Shown here one piece after another: positions 38,125 through 48,539 of a stretch of DNA of 64,000 nt. Where the stretch lies: the NCBI RefSeq assembly GCF_018987235.1, contig NZ_CP072197.1, positions 1,612,001 through 1,676,000 of the forward strand, in the 5' to 3' direction. How positions within the stretch are numbered: the first letter of the stretch is position 1; every line of letters begins with the position of its first letter. Made by a program: the position numbers and the translations under genes. The stretch comes from Lactobacillus crispatus (GTDB lineage: Bacteria > Bacillota > Bacilli > Lactobacillales > Lactobacillaceae). The notes under the pieces were generated by a model. That model was not told the origin of the DNA and ran no database searches. It saw nothing but the letters and a program-made list of their open reading frames with translations.

Positions 38125-39483
38125 CTAGCCCTCCTTAAATGCATTAGTACGACGATATGCAATCAGTGAAACAGTTGCACTAATAATGAAGATTAAGATA
38201 CCCAATACGGCACTGGCGTTATAACGCTGTTCCTGACCGAAGGTCAAGTTATATAACCACGTTACCAACAAGTCAGTCGATCCAGCACCGTTATACTTAC
38301 TGTTCATTGGTGCACCACCTGTCAGCAAGAAGATAACATTGAAGTTGTTGATGTTACCAATAAATTGTTGGATAAGTGAAGGTGCCATCACAAATAAAAT
38401 TTGTGGAAAAGTGATTGAACGGAAAATTTGTGCAGCATTAGCACCATCAATCTTAGCAGCTTCAATTTGATCTTGTGGCAAGTTTTGAATAATCGCTGTT
38501 GAAACCAACATAGAAACCGGAATACCGATCCACATGTTAACAAGAATAACGGTAATTCTTGCAACTAAAGGTGAAGCTTGATTATCAATAAAGTGAATTG
38601 GTGAACTAATCCAATGCAAGTTCATCAAGATATTGTTCAAAGCACCTTGGTAGTCCAAGAACTGCGCCATCATCAAAAGTGAAACGAATTGTGGTACAGC
38701 CCAAATGATAACAAAGATTGTTCTCCAGAATCCCTTGTGCTTGATTCCTTTTGATTCAATCAGAAGAGCGAGCAAAACACCAAAGAAGAAAGTCGTAGCA
38801 GTAGCTGCCACAGCCCAGATCAAAGTCCAGCCTAAGACTGGGAAGAAAGTACCAGCTAAGTCACCACTCAAAACATTGCCAAATGCTTGGAAGCCTGTCC
38901 ATGAGAAAGCGATTGGGTGTTGACGATCATAGTTGGTAAAGGCCATTGAAATCATGAAGATCGTTGGCAAAATCGTAAAGAACAAGATACCCAATAATGG
39001 AATAACCATCAAGGTTGCGTGTAACCGAGTATCAAGCAAACTCTTAAGTTCTTCAACGTTAGTTGGAATATGGTCCCCATCACGCTTCAAAATATAATTA
39101 TGTCTAGTTGAGCGTAAGTTGACAATGTATAGATAAATGATTGCTACACATAAGATCAAGGCCAATACACCGAATAACAAAATCAAAACTGAGTTTGATG
39201 GTTGCTTGGTTACATAAACGCCTTGTGCGGCATCATAAACAACTTTTTTGGTTTTAATAGTACCTAATGTAGCTAATGAATTTAAAGTAGGGATACCACT
39301 GAGGATAAACCAAACAATAAAGATAATTTCTGAAAGTAAGAATGAAATACCTTTTACCCATTGTTTGTTTGCCAAGGCGTTACTACCCATTAAGAAGAAT
39401 GATAACTTGGTAGCAATGTCGCCTTTTGACCAAACCTCGCGATATGTTGCTTTAGGAGCTACATGCTTTTTCTTTAGAAACAT
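38125..39483 (-). CDS. malF: Maltodextrin ABC transporter permease MalF
   Basis: 452 residues with about eight transmembrane helices, including an extra N-terminal pair (about 45-130) as in long Gram-positive MalF proteins. The EAA loop reads EAAKIDGANAAQIFRSITFP near residue 360. It pairs with MalG in the membrane channel and works with MalE and MalK encoded just upstream. About 75 bases separate it from malE. Confidence 0.94.
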   Translation of the reverse strand: MFLKKKHVAPKATYREVWSKGDIATKLSFFLMGSNALANKQWVKGISFLLSEIIFIVWFILSGIPTLNSLATLGTIKTKKVVYDAAQGVYVTKQPSNSVLILLFGVLALILCVAIIYLYIVNLRSTRHNYILKRDGDHIPTNVEELKSLLDTRLHATLMVIPLLGILFFTILPTIFMISMAFTNYDRQHPIAFSWTGFQAFGNVLSGDLAGTFFPVLGWTLIWAVAATATTFFFGVLLALLIESKGIKHKGFWRTIFVIIWAVPQFVSLLMMAQFLDYQGALNNILMNLHWISSPIHFIDNQASPLVARITVILVNMWIGIPVSMLVSTAIIQNLPQDQIEAAKIDGANAAQIFRSITFPQILFVMAPSLIQQFIGNINNFNVIFLLTGGAPMNSKYNGAGSTDLLVTWLYNLTFGQEQRYNASAVLGILIFIISATVSLIAYRRTNAFKEG

Positions 39484-39557
39484 AACTTCTCCCCTTCTTA
39501 GGCAAAAAGGTTGGACAATTTTTATTTAGCCCAACCCTTGCTTATGCTTTTAGCAAA

Positions 39558-40784
39558 TTATTTCTTTTCAATATTCTTAGCGAGCTTAGCAAGTTGTGCC
39601 TTGTATTGTGATGGCTTAATCTTACCGTCGTAAGAACCACTGATAAGTGGAGCTGAACCGTTCCAGAATGCAGCCATTTGTGGAAGTTTAGGTTGCAATA
39701 CTGAGTTACCTGGCTTAGCCATTTCAATTACAGCTTCAGCAACCGGGTCACTCTTAATAGCACTTGAGTTGACAGCGCTCTTCAATACTGGAATTTGACC
39801 AGCGTTCTTATGAGCAATTAATTGTGACTTCTTGTTAGTAATGTAAGCAGCTAAATCTGAAGCAGCCTTAGCATTCTTGGTGTTAGCATTAACTGCGAAG
39901 CCTTCAATACCAAGGAATGCTTCCATTTGTACGCTCTTACCACCAACTTCAATCTTAGGATACTTAGCAACTGCGAAGTTCTTACCCAAGATCTTCTTGA
40001 TATTAGCAGCGTTCCAAGGACCGTCCAAAATAGCTTGTGCGTTACCCTTCTTCAATTGGTTCAAAGCGTTTGAAGTTTGCATTACGCTCTTGTTCTTCTT
40101 TTGAGCTGCGTACCACTTCAAAGCATTAACACCGTTTTGTGAGTTGAAAGTTGAGCCCTTAAGGTCTTCACCATTCTTACCGTAAAGTGTAGTACCTGCT
40201 GAGAACATTACTGGCCACATTACGTAAGCGTTAGTAAAGTCGGTAGCTACAACACCCTTTGAAGTTAAAGTCTTCCAGTCCTTAACGTCGTTAGCTGATA
40301 ACTTAGACTTGTTGTAGTAAATGGTTTGAGCTTGTTGTGCGTATGGGAATGCGTAAACCTTGCCCTTCCAAGTTACACCCTTTGAAGCAACATCGACATA
40401 GTTGTCTTGGATATCCTTAGTTGCTGATGGTGAAAGTGGGTTAATGTAACCAGCTTCAGCCATTTGACCTAATTGATCGTTAGGAACTTCAAAGACATCA
40501 GCAGCCTTTGATGGGTCCTTACCAACGTCTGTCTTAGCGTTAGCTGAACCGTTAGGACTTTGAACTACACGAACCTTAATATTCTTGTTCTTCTTAGTAA
40601 AGTCCTTAGCAATTTGCTTGTAGTAAGGAACTTGTTCAGTATCCACCCAAAGAGTCAAGTTAGCCTTCTTGTTTGAATTACTGCTACTTGATGATGAATT
40701 ACTTGAGCCGTTTGAACATGCTGCTAATGATAATGCAGCAAGAACAGCAGTACTACCTAAAGCCATTTTCTTCCAAATCTTCAT
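39558..40784 (-). CDS. malE: Maltose/maltodextrin-binding lipoprotein MalE
   Basis: Extracellular solute receptor that hands maltodextrins to MalFG. Length is 408 residues. A signal peptide ends in the lipobox LAAC with Cys23 as lipid anchor, followed by a serine/asparagine linker. The mature part is family 1 binding protein-like (ANLTLWVDTEQVPYY at the start). AGGAGG stands before the ATG. Two hairpins lie between malK and malE and may favour separate, higher malE levels. Anchoring would need the Lgt encoded at the left edge. Confidence 0.95.
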   Translation of the reverse strand: MKIWKKMALGSTAVLAALSLAACSNGSSNSSSSSSNSNKKANLTLWVDTEQVPYYKQIAKDFTKKNKNIKVRVVQSPNGSANAKTDVGKDPSKAADVFEVPNDQLGQMAEAGYINPLSPSATKDIQDNYVDVASKGVTWKGKVYAFPYAQQAQTIYYNKSKLSANDVKDWKTLTSKGVVATDFTNAYVMWPVMFSAGTTLYGKNGEDLKGSTFNSQNGVNALKWYAAQKKNKSVMQTSNALNQLKKGNAQAILDGPWNAANIKKILGKNFAVAKYPKIEVGGKSVQMEAFLGIEGFAVNANTKNAKAASDLAAYITNKKSQLIAHKNAGQIPVLKSAVNSSAIKSDPVAEAVIEMAKPGNSVLQPKLPQMAAFWNGSAPLISGSYDGKIKPSQYKAQLAKLAKNIEKK

Positions 40785-40825
40785 GACTTTTTCCTCCTAA
40801 AAATCAAAACAATAAACAATTCTTA

Positions 40826-40855
40826 ACAACAGTAGCTTCTGCTACATATGGTTGT
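40826..40855 (-). promoter_or_regulatory. Intercistronic hairpin before malE
   Basis: GTAGC-AGAA-GCTAC core, extended by ACAAC/GTTGT outside, in the 114-base malK-malE gap. It has no T run, so it is more like an mRNA-stabilising stem than a terminator. Confidence 0.4.
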
Positions 40856-40873
40856 AAGCTTAATTAATAATTA

Positions 40874-40898
40874 TCTGTACTGCGTTTTCAGTACCAGA
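40874..40898 (-). promoter_or_regulatory. Hairpin directly after malK
   Basis: TCTGGTACTG pairs with CAGTACAGA (one bulge) around AAAACG, starting right at the malK stop. There is no T tract. It may protect the 3' end of the malK message or weaken read-through. Confidence 0.4.
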
Positions 40899-42005
40899 TT
40901 AGTTAACAATCGCCTTCGTGGAATCTTTATCAAAGAAGTGAGCTTTGTTAACATCAAAGCCCATCTTAACCTTGTCACCTGGCTTGTGATAATCACGTGA
41001 ATTTACAATAGCAGTAAATTCAGTACCATCAACTTCTTGGTGAAGCTGAATAGTTGCACCTAGAAGCTCTGAAACAACAACCTTTGATTCAATTACTGAA
41101 TCTGGCCATGTTTCCATAAATGCTTCTTCTGAGTGAATATCTTCTGGACGAATACCGAAGACCAAGTCTTTATCGTTGTAGCCCTTTTCTTCCAGCAGTT
41201 TTGCCTTACCTTCAGGAATACCAATATTCAAGCCTTTGCCATCAGAAATTCGACCGTCCTTGTAGTGAACATTGAAGAAATTCATTTGTGGGGAACCAAT
41301 AAATCCGGCAACGAACATGTTAACTGGATTGTTGTAAACTTCAAGTGGTGAGCCGATTTGTTCAACTCTACCAACAGACATTACAACAACTCTATCAGCC
41401 AAAGTCATCGCTTCAGTCTGATCGTGGGTAACATAAATAGTTGTAGTACCCAAGTCTTGGTGAAGCTTAGCAATTTCAGTACGCATTACCACACGCAATT
41501 TAGCATCCAAGTTTGATAAAGGTTCATCCATCAAGAAGATAGGTGCCGCACGAACGATTGCACGTCCTAATGCAACACGCTGTCTTTGACCACCGGACAA
41601 AGCACCTGGCTTCTTATCCAAGTACTCTTCAAGGCCTAACATCTTAGCTGCTTTTTTAACCTTTTGATCAATTTCATCTTTAGGCGTGTGACGCAACTTT
41701 AAACCGAAGGCCATGTTGTCATAAATGGTCATGTGTGGATACAAAGCGTAGTTCTGGAAAACCATCGCAATGTGTCTGTCCTTTGGAGCAACATCGTTCA
41801 TTACTTTATGATCGATTTCCAAAGTACCCTTACTGATGTCTTCCAAACCAGCAACCATTCTCAAAGTAGTTGACTTACCACAGCCAGATGGACCAACGAA
41901 AACGATGAATTCCTTATCCTTGATATGTAAGTCAAAGTCGTTAACAGAATATCTGTCGTTACCTGCATATTTTTTGTAAATATGGTTTAAATCAACCTCA
42001 ACCAT
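40899..42005 (-). CDS. malK: Sugar ABC transporter ATP-binding protein (MalK/MsmK type)
   Basis: 368 residues. Walker [10 protein letters not shown] (about 38-46), signature [14 protein letters not shown] (about 135), Walker [13 protein letters not shown], and the switch histidine in [10 protein letters not shown]. The C-terminal regulatory TOBE region (about 240-368) is present. It energises MalFG. Proteins of this type can serve several sugar transporters. It starts 21 bases after pgmB. Confidence 0.95.
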   Translation of the reverse strand: MVEVDLNHIYKKYAGNDRYSVNDFDLHIKDKEFIVFVGPSGCGKSTTLRMVAGLEDISKGTLEIDHKVMNDVAPKDRHIAMVFQNYALYPHMTIYDNMAFGLKLRHTPKDEIDQKVKKAAKMLGLEEYLDKKPGALSGGQRQRVALGRAIVRAAPIFLMDEPLSNLDAKLRVVMRTEIAKLHQDLGTTTIYVTHDQTEAMTLADRVVVMSVGRVEQIGSPLEVYNNPVNMFVAGFIGSPQMNFFNVHYKDGRISDGKGLNIGIPEGKAKLLEEKGYNDKDLVFGIRPEDIHSEEAFMETWPDSVIESKVVVSELLGATIQLHQEVDGTEFTAIVNSRDYHKPGDKVKMGFDVNKAHFFDKDSTKAIVN

Positions 42006-42026
42006 TGTTTCCCCTACTCTCTTTAA

Positions 42027-42689
42027 TTATTTTTCATTAAAAACTTTTTCAATTTCACTCAATTTCAACTCAGCAGTTGTTGGAACGATGTAATCAGCTT
42101 CTTTCAAAAGCTCCTTATCACCAATTCCTACGGCAAATTGACCTGCGGCCTTGATTGCTTCGACCCCAGCTTTGGCATCTTCAAAACTGATTACTTCATC
42201 AGCCTTTAACCCTGCAATTTCTTGCGCTTTGATGTAAATTTCAGGATCTGGCTTACCATGATGAAGCGTTGCTGGATCAACAATGCCATCAAATTCATCC
42301 ATAATACCTAATCTAGTTAAAATCTTAGGAGCATTCTTAGAAGCAGAAGCAATTACCATCTTTAAGTTTTGCTTCTTAGCATCTGCCAATAACTCAGAGA
42401 TCCCAGGCAAAATGTCCTTTGGCGTCATTGTTTCTACTTGTTCAACAAATTTAGCGTTCTTTTCTGCAGCAAACTTTTCTTTTTCTGCTTCGGTGTATTT
42501 GTCTTCTTGACCACCGTACTTCAAGATCAGGTTAAGTGAATCCATTCTTGAAATACCACGCAAGCTATCAAGTTGAGCATCTGTTAAGGTAATGCCTAAT
42601 TCCTTAGCTAAATTGTTCCAAGCTGTAAGGTGAAACTTAGCTGAGTTAGTTAAAACACCATCTAAATCGAATAACAATCCTTTAAGCAT
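42027..42689 (-). CDS. pgmB: Beta-phosphoglucomutase
   Basis: Converts beta-glucose-1-phosphate, released by maltose phosphorylase, to glucose-6-phosphate. It is a HAD-superfamily enzyme of 220 residues. The nucleophile/acid pair is in FDLDGVLTN (Asp residues at about 7 and 9). Substrate and cap residues are in LRGISRMDSLN. The metal site is in ISFEDAKAGVEAIKAAG. I start at MLKGLLFDLDG, whose ATG overlaps the malP stop (ATGCTTAA); GAAGG lies 10 bases upstream. Confidence 0.96.
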   Translation of the reverse strand: MLKGLLFDLDGVLTNSAKFHLTAWNNLAKELGITLTDAQLDSLRGISRMDSLNLILKYGGQEDKYTEAEKEKFAAEKNAKFVEQVETMTPKDILPGISELLADAKKQNLKMVIASASKNAPKILTRLGIMDEFDGIVDPATLHHGKPDPEIYIKAQEIAGLKADEVISFEDAKAGVEAIKAAGQFAVGIGDKELLKEADYIVPTTAELKLSEIEKVFNEK

Positions 42690-44946
42690 TTGTAGTTTCA
42701 CCTTCTTTAAGAGTAACTTTCTTATCGTGAACTAATACATCAATATCTTCACCCTTAAGCAAAGTAAGCTTAGTTCCTTCATGATCAACATAAACTTCGA
42801 TCAAGCGACCACGGTAGTTGATCTTGAAGCTGTAGTGATCCCAACCTTCAGGAACAAATGGGTTAAACTTCAATTGGTTGTGATCGTAACGCATGCCTGC
42901 GAAACCTTGAACAATTGTAAGCCATGAACCACTCATTGAAGTGATGTGCAAACCATCAACGGTGTCGTTGTTGTAGTTATCAAGGTCAAGACGAGCAGTT
43001 CTTTGGTAAAGCTCAACAGCCTTCTTTTGCTTGCCAAGTTCAGCAGCTAAGATTGAGTGAATACATGGTGAAAGTGAACTTTCGTGAACTGTTAATGGTT
43101 CGTAGAAGTCGAAGTTCTTTTCCTTTTGTTCCACAGTGTATTCATCGTTCAAGAAGTAGATACCTTGTAAAACATCGGCTTGCTTGATGAATGGTGATCT
43201 CAAGATCTTGTCCCATGACCAGTGTTGGTTAATTGGACGTTGATCTTCGATTTCGCTAACTGGACGAATATCCTTGTCTAGGAAGTCATCTTGTTGTAAG
43301 AAGATGCCTCGTTCCTTGTCTTCTGGTAAGTACATGTTATCTACGATGTCTTGCCATTTAGCCTTTTCTTCGTCAGTTACGCGAACTCTTTCTTGAGCTT
43401 CCTTAGTAGCAAGTGGCAAACGTTCCAAAGTGTATTTGAGAAGCCATCTTGCCATGGTGTTGGTGAACCAGTTGTTGTTTACGTTGTTTTCGTATTCATT
43501 AGGACCCGTTACACCGTGCATTACGTACTTGTTACGCCACTTTGACCAGTGAACTCTAGCTGCCCAGAATCTTGCGGTACCAACTAAAACGTCCATACCT
43601 TCGTTCTTAACGTAGCTGTCGTCGCCAGTGTAATCAGTGTACATAGCGATTGCGTGAGGAATGTCCGCATTTCTGTGAATTTCTTCAAAGGTGATTTCCC
43701 ATTCATTGTGACATTCAATCCCGTTGAAGGTAACCATTGGGAACAATGCACCTGGTAAGCCTTGTTCTTTAGCGTTATGGTATGCGCCTGGCAATTGATC
43801 GTGACGGTATTGTAAAAGTGCCCGAGTAACACTAGGATCAGTAACACATAAGTACATTGGAACAATGTAGGCTTCAGTATCCCAGTAAGTAGCACCACCG
43901 TATTTTTCACCGGTAAAACCTTTAGGACCAACGTTAAGACGTTCATCTTCACCGTAATAAGTCATGAATAATTGACAAATGTTAAAGCGGATACCTTGTT
44001 GAGCGGCATCATCACCAGCAATTACAACATCTGATTTGTCCCAGCGCTTTTGCCAAACGGCTTCATGATCAGCTAAGTTTTCTTCAAAACTCTTAGCTTG
44101 AAGCTTGGTCATCAATTCAGCTGCCTTAGCATCTTGATCATCTGGTTTGACGTCACGACTAGTAACAACAATGACATCTTTTTCAAGATCGTAGCTTTCG
44201 CCTTCATTTAACTCAACTGAAAGCTTTTCATGAAGTTGGGCTGCTTCAGTTGAAACATCACCCTTAACTACTTCACCATTATGACGAAGACTTTGCTTAA
44301 GGAGGACTGTAAATTGTGGAACCTTGTATGGGTTAGCCTTAGTTTCAACCTTAATAGTTCTTGCTTCAGCATTTTCACCTAAAGGCATCCAGAATTTTGC
44401 ATCGTAGTTACTGTCTTCGTTAACAACAGTTCCATCAAGTGCTGCATCAAAGTCGATCTTAGCTTTACCACTTAAAACGATAGCCTTAACTTTAATTAAA
44501 GCTGCTTCTTTTAAGGTAATATGTAAAAACCTTTCGAATTCGAATTTAACCTTAGTATCCTTACCTTCATAAGTAAAACTTCTAGTCAGAAGACCTTGGT
44601 GCATATCAAGTGCTAAGTAGAAATCACTAAACTTAACTTTAGCTAAGTCAAGTTTTTCACCATTAATCGTAATTCCCATGTTGATGAAACTTGGTGAGTT
44701 AGGAACCTTACCAAAGTACTTTGGATATCCGTTCTTCCACCAACCAACACGCGTCTTATCAGGGAACCAAACACCAGCAAGGTAAGTACCTTGTAAGCTG
44801 TCACCTGAATAGCCTTCTTCAAAGTTTCCTCTCATACCCATGTAATCGTTGCCGATTGCAGTCATACTTTCTTGCAATCTTTTATCTTTTGGTTCGAACT
44901 TATGGGTAACGACCTTCCAAGGATCAATTTCAAAAATTCGTTTCAT
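42682..44946 (-). CDS. malP: Maltose phosphorylase (GH65)
   Basis: Splits maltose with inorganic phosphate into glucose and beta-glucose-1-phosphate. The 754 residues are the family length. The likely general acid Glu is in GVTGPNEYENNVNNNW near residue 485. The (alpha/alpha)6 barrel follows an N-terminal beta-sandwich. The C-terminal stop is inside the pgmB start. The 170-base upstream region has a cre-like site and a promoter block shared with the GH13 genes. Trehalose or kojibiose phosphorylases are relatives; the cluster supports maltose. Confidence 0.95.
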   Translation of the reverse strand: MKRIFEIDPWKVVTHKFEPKDKRLQESMTAIGNDYMGMRGNFEEGYSGDSLQGTYLAGVWFPDKTRVGWWKNGYPKYFGKVPNSPSFINMGITINGEKLDLAKVKFSDFYLALDMHQGLLTRSFTYEGKDTKVKFEFERFLHITLKEAALIKVKAIVLSGKAKIDFDAALDGTVVNEDSNYDAKFWMPLGENAEARTIKVETKANPYKVPQFTVLLKQSLRHNGEVVKGDVSTEAAQLHEKLSVELNEGESYDLEKDVIVVTSRDVKPDDQDAKAAELMTKLQAKSFEENLADHEAVWQKRWDKSDVVIAGDDAAQQGIRFNICQLFMTYYGEDERLNVGPKGFTGEKYGGATYWDTEAYIVPMYLCVTDPSVTRALLQYRHDQLPGAYHNAKEQGLPGALFPMVTFNGIECHNEWEITFEEIHRNADIPHAIAMYTDYTGDDSYVKNEGMDVLVGTARFWAARVHWSKWRNKYVMHGVTGPNEYENNVNNNWFTNTMARWLLKYTLERLPLATKEAQERVRVTDEEKAKWQDIVDNMYLPEDKERGIFLQQDDFLDKDIRPVSEIEDQRPINQHWSWDKILRSPFIKQADVLQGIYFLNDEYTVEQKEKNFDFYEPLTVHESSLSPCIHSILAAELGKQKKAVELYQRTARLDLDNYNNDTVDGLHITSMSGSWLTIVQGFAGMRYDHNQLKFNPFVPEGWDHYSFKINYRGRLIEVYVDHEGTKLTLLKGEDIDVLVHDKKVTLKEGETTNA

Positions 44947-45007
44947 ATATTCTATCTCCCGTAATATTCGAGGTGCTCTCTTGTCTACGCTTTCATTGTC
45001 CTTTAGT

Positions 45008-45021
45008 TGAAAGCGGTTTAC
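45008..45021 (-). promoter_or_regulatory. cre-like site upstream of malP
   Basis: GTAAACCGCTTTCA on the minus strand fits 12 of 14 positions of the CcpA consensus; one extra base upstream would make the outer half perfect. It lies just downstream of the shared block AACAGTAGAT and its AATATT, so bound CcpA would block transcription start. Confidence 0.5.
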
Positions 45022-45063
45022 AATATTAAATCTACTGTTACCGTTATCAGGATTAGTTAATAG

Positions 45064-45099
45064 AAAAAGAAGGTAGATCTTAATCTGCCTTCTTTTTTT
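45064..45099 (-). terminator. Terminator after the maltogenic amylase gene
   Basis: AGAAGGCAGA / TCTACCTTCT (one wobble) with a 6-base loop and a T run on the minus strand. It separates the two GH13 genes from malP, so malP needs its own promoter. Confidence 0.85.
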
Positions 45100-45117
45100 G
45101 CTTATTAAAAGTAACTT

Positions 45118-46839
45118 TTAATGAACACTCACTACAAAGCCTTTTGGTGCCAATTGATTATTCTCATAATCTTGACTAAACGTGTTCTCACAATTGATCT
45201 CTACTGGATGATCGGTCGTGTTAAAGTATGCTTTAATGCTTTCATTCCCCTCACGATCGACCTCAATTAACCCATTCTCTGTTACGTGTAACTTAATTCG
45301 ACCTTTACCGAAAGTTTCATCATGTTGCAAACGAAAGTCAATCAATTGATGAACTCGTTGCCAAACCGGGCCGTCTTCTTTTGCCCAATCCATTGGTTTA
45401 CGACAATCAGGATCGTTGCCACCAGTCATACCCATTTCAGTTCCATAATAAATGCATGGACTACCCTTTTGCATAAATTCAAAAGCTAAGGCTTGCAAAG
45501 CCAAATCTTGGTCTCCATTAGCTACTGTCAAAATTCGGGCTGTATCGTGTGAATCAAGCATGTTCATCATGGCTGCATTGGTAGCATCCCGGTATTTCAT
45601 CAACTGGTCGGTCAGACGACTAGTTAATTCTTGTGCTGACAGCTTATGCTTGAAAAAGTGATCTTCAATCTGCAATGTATATGGGTAATTCATTACGCCA
45701 GTAAATTCATCACCATTAAGCCATGGCTGAGCTGAGTGCCAAACTTCACCTACAATATAAAAATCAGACTTGATATCAGTAACGGCCTTGTGGAATTTCT
45801 TCCAGAAGTGGTGATCAACTTCGTTAGCCACATCTAGCCGCCAAGCATCAATATCAAAGTATTTTACCCAGTAAGTAGCAATCTCTAACAAGAAATCCTG
45901 TACTTCTGGATTAGCTGTGTTCAGCTTTGGCATATGCTTTTCAAAGGCAAAAGTATCGAACTTAGGACTACCCTCACCCTTTAATGGATCGCGGTAAGGT
46001 TCAACTGGATATTCATTAATGTGGAACCAACTAGCAAAACGAGAACTTGGACCATTTTTAACAACATCTTGCCATTGCATTGATTGATCACCCAGGTGGT
46101 TGAAAACCGCGTCCAGCATGACCTTCATTCCGCGGGCATGAGCTTCATTAACAACTTTCGCAAATAAATCCTTGTCGCCGAATGCCGGATCAACTTGCAA
46201 ATAGTCAATCGTATCATATTTATGGTTAGAACTGGCTTTAAAAATAGGACAGAAATAAAGGCCATTAACACCCAGTTTCTTCAAGTAATCTAGATGGTCA
46301 AGCACGCCTTGCAGGTCACCACCATAGAAGTCTTCGCGGCCAGGATGATCCTCCGGATTCCACGCTTTAACCCCTTGGGGATCATTAGACTTATCACCGT
46401 TTGCAAAACGTTCTGGAAAGATTTGGTACCAAACAGTATGTTTAACCCATTCTGGCGTTTTCACCATATCAATTTCATGGCAATATGGCACTTTGAAATA
46501 AGAACCATCTTCCATAATGGCCTTGTCTACATCACCGCTAATTGCACGATCACCGACAACTACACTAGTGCCATCACTGCCAATTACTTCAAAGGTATAC
46601 TTCAAGCGATGATATGGTGCTTCAAGCGTAATGCCCCAATGATCTTCACATTGCCCTACGCCAATTTTTTCCATCTCACATGTTTTAGCCTGTTCAAGTG
46701 GCAAATAATTATCGCAGTAGTGAACAATTACTTTTTTAACGTCATTTTTAGCACTGTGAAAACGCACGCGAACATGACTTGGATCAACTACAAAACTATC
46801 TTCACTTTCAGTTCGGTGTCTTAAAGCTGCTAATTGCAT
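45118..46839 (-). CDS. Maltogenic amylase/neopullulanase/cyclomaltodextrinase (GH13_20)
   Basis: 573 residues. The N-terminal domain (about 1-120) is of CBM34 type. The (beta/alpha)8 barrel has DAVFNHLG, the nucleophile in AWRLDVANEVD, the acid Glu in YIVGEVWH and the third acid in MLDSHDTARI. There is no signal peptide, so it acts on imported maltodextrins, trimming them to maltose and glucose. It starts 3 bases before the glucosidase stop region in the same operon. Confidence 0.9.
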   Translation of the reverse strand: MQLAALRHRTESEDSFVVDPSHVRVRFHSAKNDVKKVIVHYCDNYLPLEQAKTCEMEKIGVGQCEDHWGITLEAPYHRLKYTFEVIGSDGTSVVVGDRAISGDVDKAIMEDGSYFKVPYCHEIDMVKTPEWVKHTVWYQIFPERFANGDKSNDPQGVKAWNPEDHPGREDFYGGDLQGVLDHLDYLKKLGVNGLYFCPIFKASSNHKYDTIDYLQVDPAFGDKDLFAKVVNEAHARGMKVMLDAVFNHLGDQSMQWQDVVKNGPSSRFASWFHINEYPVEPYRDPLKGEGSPKFDTFAFEKHMPKLNTANPEVQDFLLEIATYWVKYFDIDAWRLDVANEVDHHFWKKFHKAVTDIKSDFYIVGEVWHSAQPWLNGDEFTGVMNYPYTLQIEDHFFKHKLSAQELTSRLTDQLMKYRDATNAAMMNMLDSHDTARILTVANGDQDLALQALAFEFMQKGSPCIYYGTEMGMTGGNDPDCRKPMDWAKEDGPVWQRVHQLIDFRLQHDETFGKGRIKLHVTENGLIEVDREGNESIKAYFNTTDHPVEINCENTFSQDYENNQLAPKGFVVSVH

Positions 46840-46842
46840 ATA

Positions 46843-48504
46843 TTAATTCTCCTTTTTCAACACAACACCTGCATAAGGCATCAAAGTTAATTTTTCATTA
46901 GTTAATTGATATTCTCCCGCTTTTAGTGTTGCAACAGTATAACCGGCTGGTATTTCAACAGTTGTCTTTTGATCACTCAATGAAACAGCTACAATGGCAC
47001 TTTCATCATGTAAATCACGTTGATAAACATAGCTATTCTTATCCGTTGAAATCATATAATACGTTCCAGTCTGGAATAAGGCTTCTTTTTTGAGTTCCAG
47101 CAGTTCTTTGTAAAAATTAAACATGCTGGTGGTATCGTTAATCTCGTTAGCTACGCAAGCATCATCCTGTTTAATACCTGTTATCCATGGTTTAACTTCA
47201 CTAAAACCATGGTTCTCAGTTGCATCCCACGGCATTGGACCACGGGCCGGCAATTTATGTGTTTCACTAACCATAGCTAAGGCCGCATCTTTGCTCAAAA
47301 CTTTTTCTGCATCCTTTAACCATGGCGCTACAGTTTGATCTTCGAATTGATCTGCACTAGTGAAATGTAGATTCTTTAACCCTAATTCTTCACCGTAATA
47401 AATTACTGGAATTCCGCGTTGCAAATACATCAACATCGCCAAGCTCTTAGCCTGAGTCTGTGTTCTAGCTACGCGTGTAGCCAAACGGGCCATATCATGA
47501 TTATTCCAATAAAGAGTAGGCTGCGATACGCCTGCTAATGTTTGTTGCCAAACCACTTGATTTTGTTTAAAGGCCGTCAAGTCTAACTTTTTAGGCTGAT
47601 ATTGCTTTGAAAAACGCTGATCACAATTAGAATCATCATCGGTAAAGTACCGGAAGGTAATTACACTATCCATTAGGTGATTACGCTTAGTCGTGTAATC
47701 AACAGCTAGATTGACACTAGCACTTGCAGCTTCACCTAATAAAAGCGTATCTGGATAATCCTGCTTAATCTGCTCACAGAAAGGCCGCATCCATTCCTGC
47801 ACCTGTGGTAAGTTAGCGAAAAATGGTTCCGCAACAATTGGCTTGTTCACGTCCCCATCTCCAGTTGGATAATTTTGTCGCAAATCTGCCTTGCCAATAT
47901 GGATAAAAGCGTCTAAACGCAAACCATCAATCCCTTTTTTCAGCCAATACTCTGCCACTTCCAACATAGCATGTCGAACTTCGGGATTTTTCCAATTCAA
48001 ATCAGGCATCCGTTTATCAAACAAGTGAAAGTAAGATTGACCTGTGCCTGCTGGATCTGGCTCCCATACACTGCCACCAAAGAATGAACCCCAGTTATTA
48101 GGTCGCTTGCCATCATGACCAGCGAAAATATAGTAGTCTCGATAAAGGCTATCGGGGTTCTTGATGGCATCTTGGAACCAAGGATGTTGATCAGATGTAT
48201 GATTCAAGACAAAATCCATGATGAGGTGAATTCCTGCTCGATGTAGATCCTTGATTAAGTTCTCCATATCTTCCATTGTTCCCATGTGTGGATCGATTGC
48301 GAAGTAGTTTGAAACGTCGTAGCCATTGTCCACCTGTGGTGAAACAAACACCGGATTTAGCCAAACAGCGTTAACTCCTAGATTTTTCAAATAAGGGATG
48401 CGTTTGCGAATACCATTAAGGTCACCAACGCCATCGCCATTGCTATCTTGAAAAGACTTAGGATAAATTTGATATATAATTGCGTGATCGTACCAATGTG
48501 CCAT
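46843..48504 (-). CDS. Oligo-1,6-glucosidase/alpha-glucosidase (GH13_31)
   Basis: 553 residues from MAHWYDHAIIYQIYPKSF; GGAGG stands 9 bases upstream, and the open frame before it runs through the promoter. Catalytic sites: DFVLNHTSDQHPWF, the nucleophile in GLRLDAFIH, the acid in LLGEAAS and the aspartate in WNNHDMARL. It has no signal peptide. It cleaves alpha-1,6 branch stubs (isomaltose, panose) and so complements the amylase gene 3 bases downstream. Regulation by the cre at 48540-48553 is likely. Confidence 0.92.
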   Translation of the reverse strand: MAHWYDHAIIYQIYPKSFQDSNGDGVGDLNGIRKRIPYLKNLGVNAVWLNPVFVSPQVDNGYDVSNYFAIDPHMGTMEDMENLIKDLHRAGIHLIMDFVLNHTSDQHPWFQDAIKNPDSLYRDYYIFAGHDGKRPNNWGSFFGGSVWEPDPAGTGQSYFHLFDKRMPDLNWKNPEVRHAMLEVAEYWLKKGIDGLRLDAFIHIGKADLRQNYPTGDGDVNKPIVAEPFFANLPQVQEWMRPFCEQIKQDYPDTLLLGEAASASVNLAVDYTTKRNHLMDSVITFRYFTDDDSNCDQRFSKQYQPKKLDLTAFKQNQVVWQQTLAGVSQPTLYWNNHDMARLATRVARTQTQAKSLAMLMYLQRGIPVIYYGEELGLKNLHFTSADQFEDQTVAPWLKDAEKVLSKDAALAMVSETHKLPARGPMPWDATENHGFSEVKPWITGIKQDDACVANEINDTTSMFNFYKELLELKKEALFQTGTYYMISTDKNSYVYQRDLHDESAIVAVSLSDQKTTVEIPAGYTVATLKAGEYQLTNEKLTLMPYAGVVLKKEN

Positions 48505-48539
48505 AATTAATTTCCTCCACGCATAGTGGAACGGATTGA

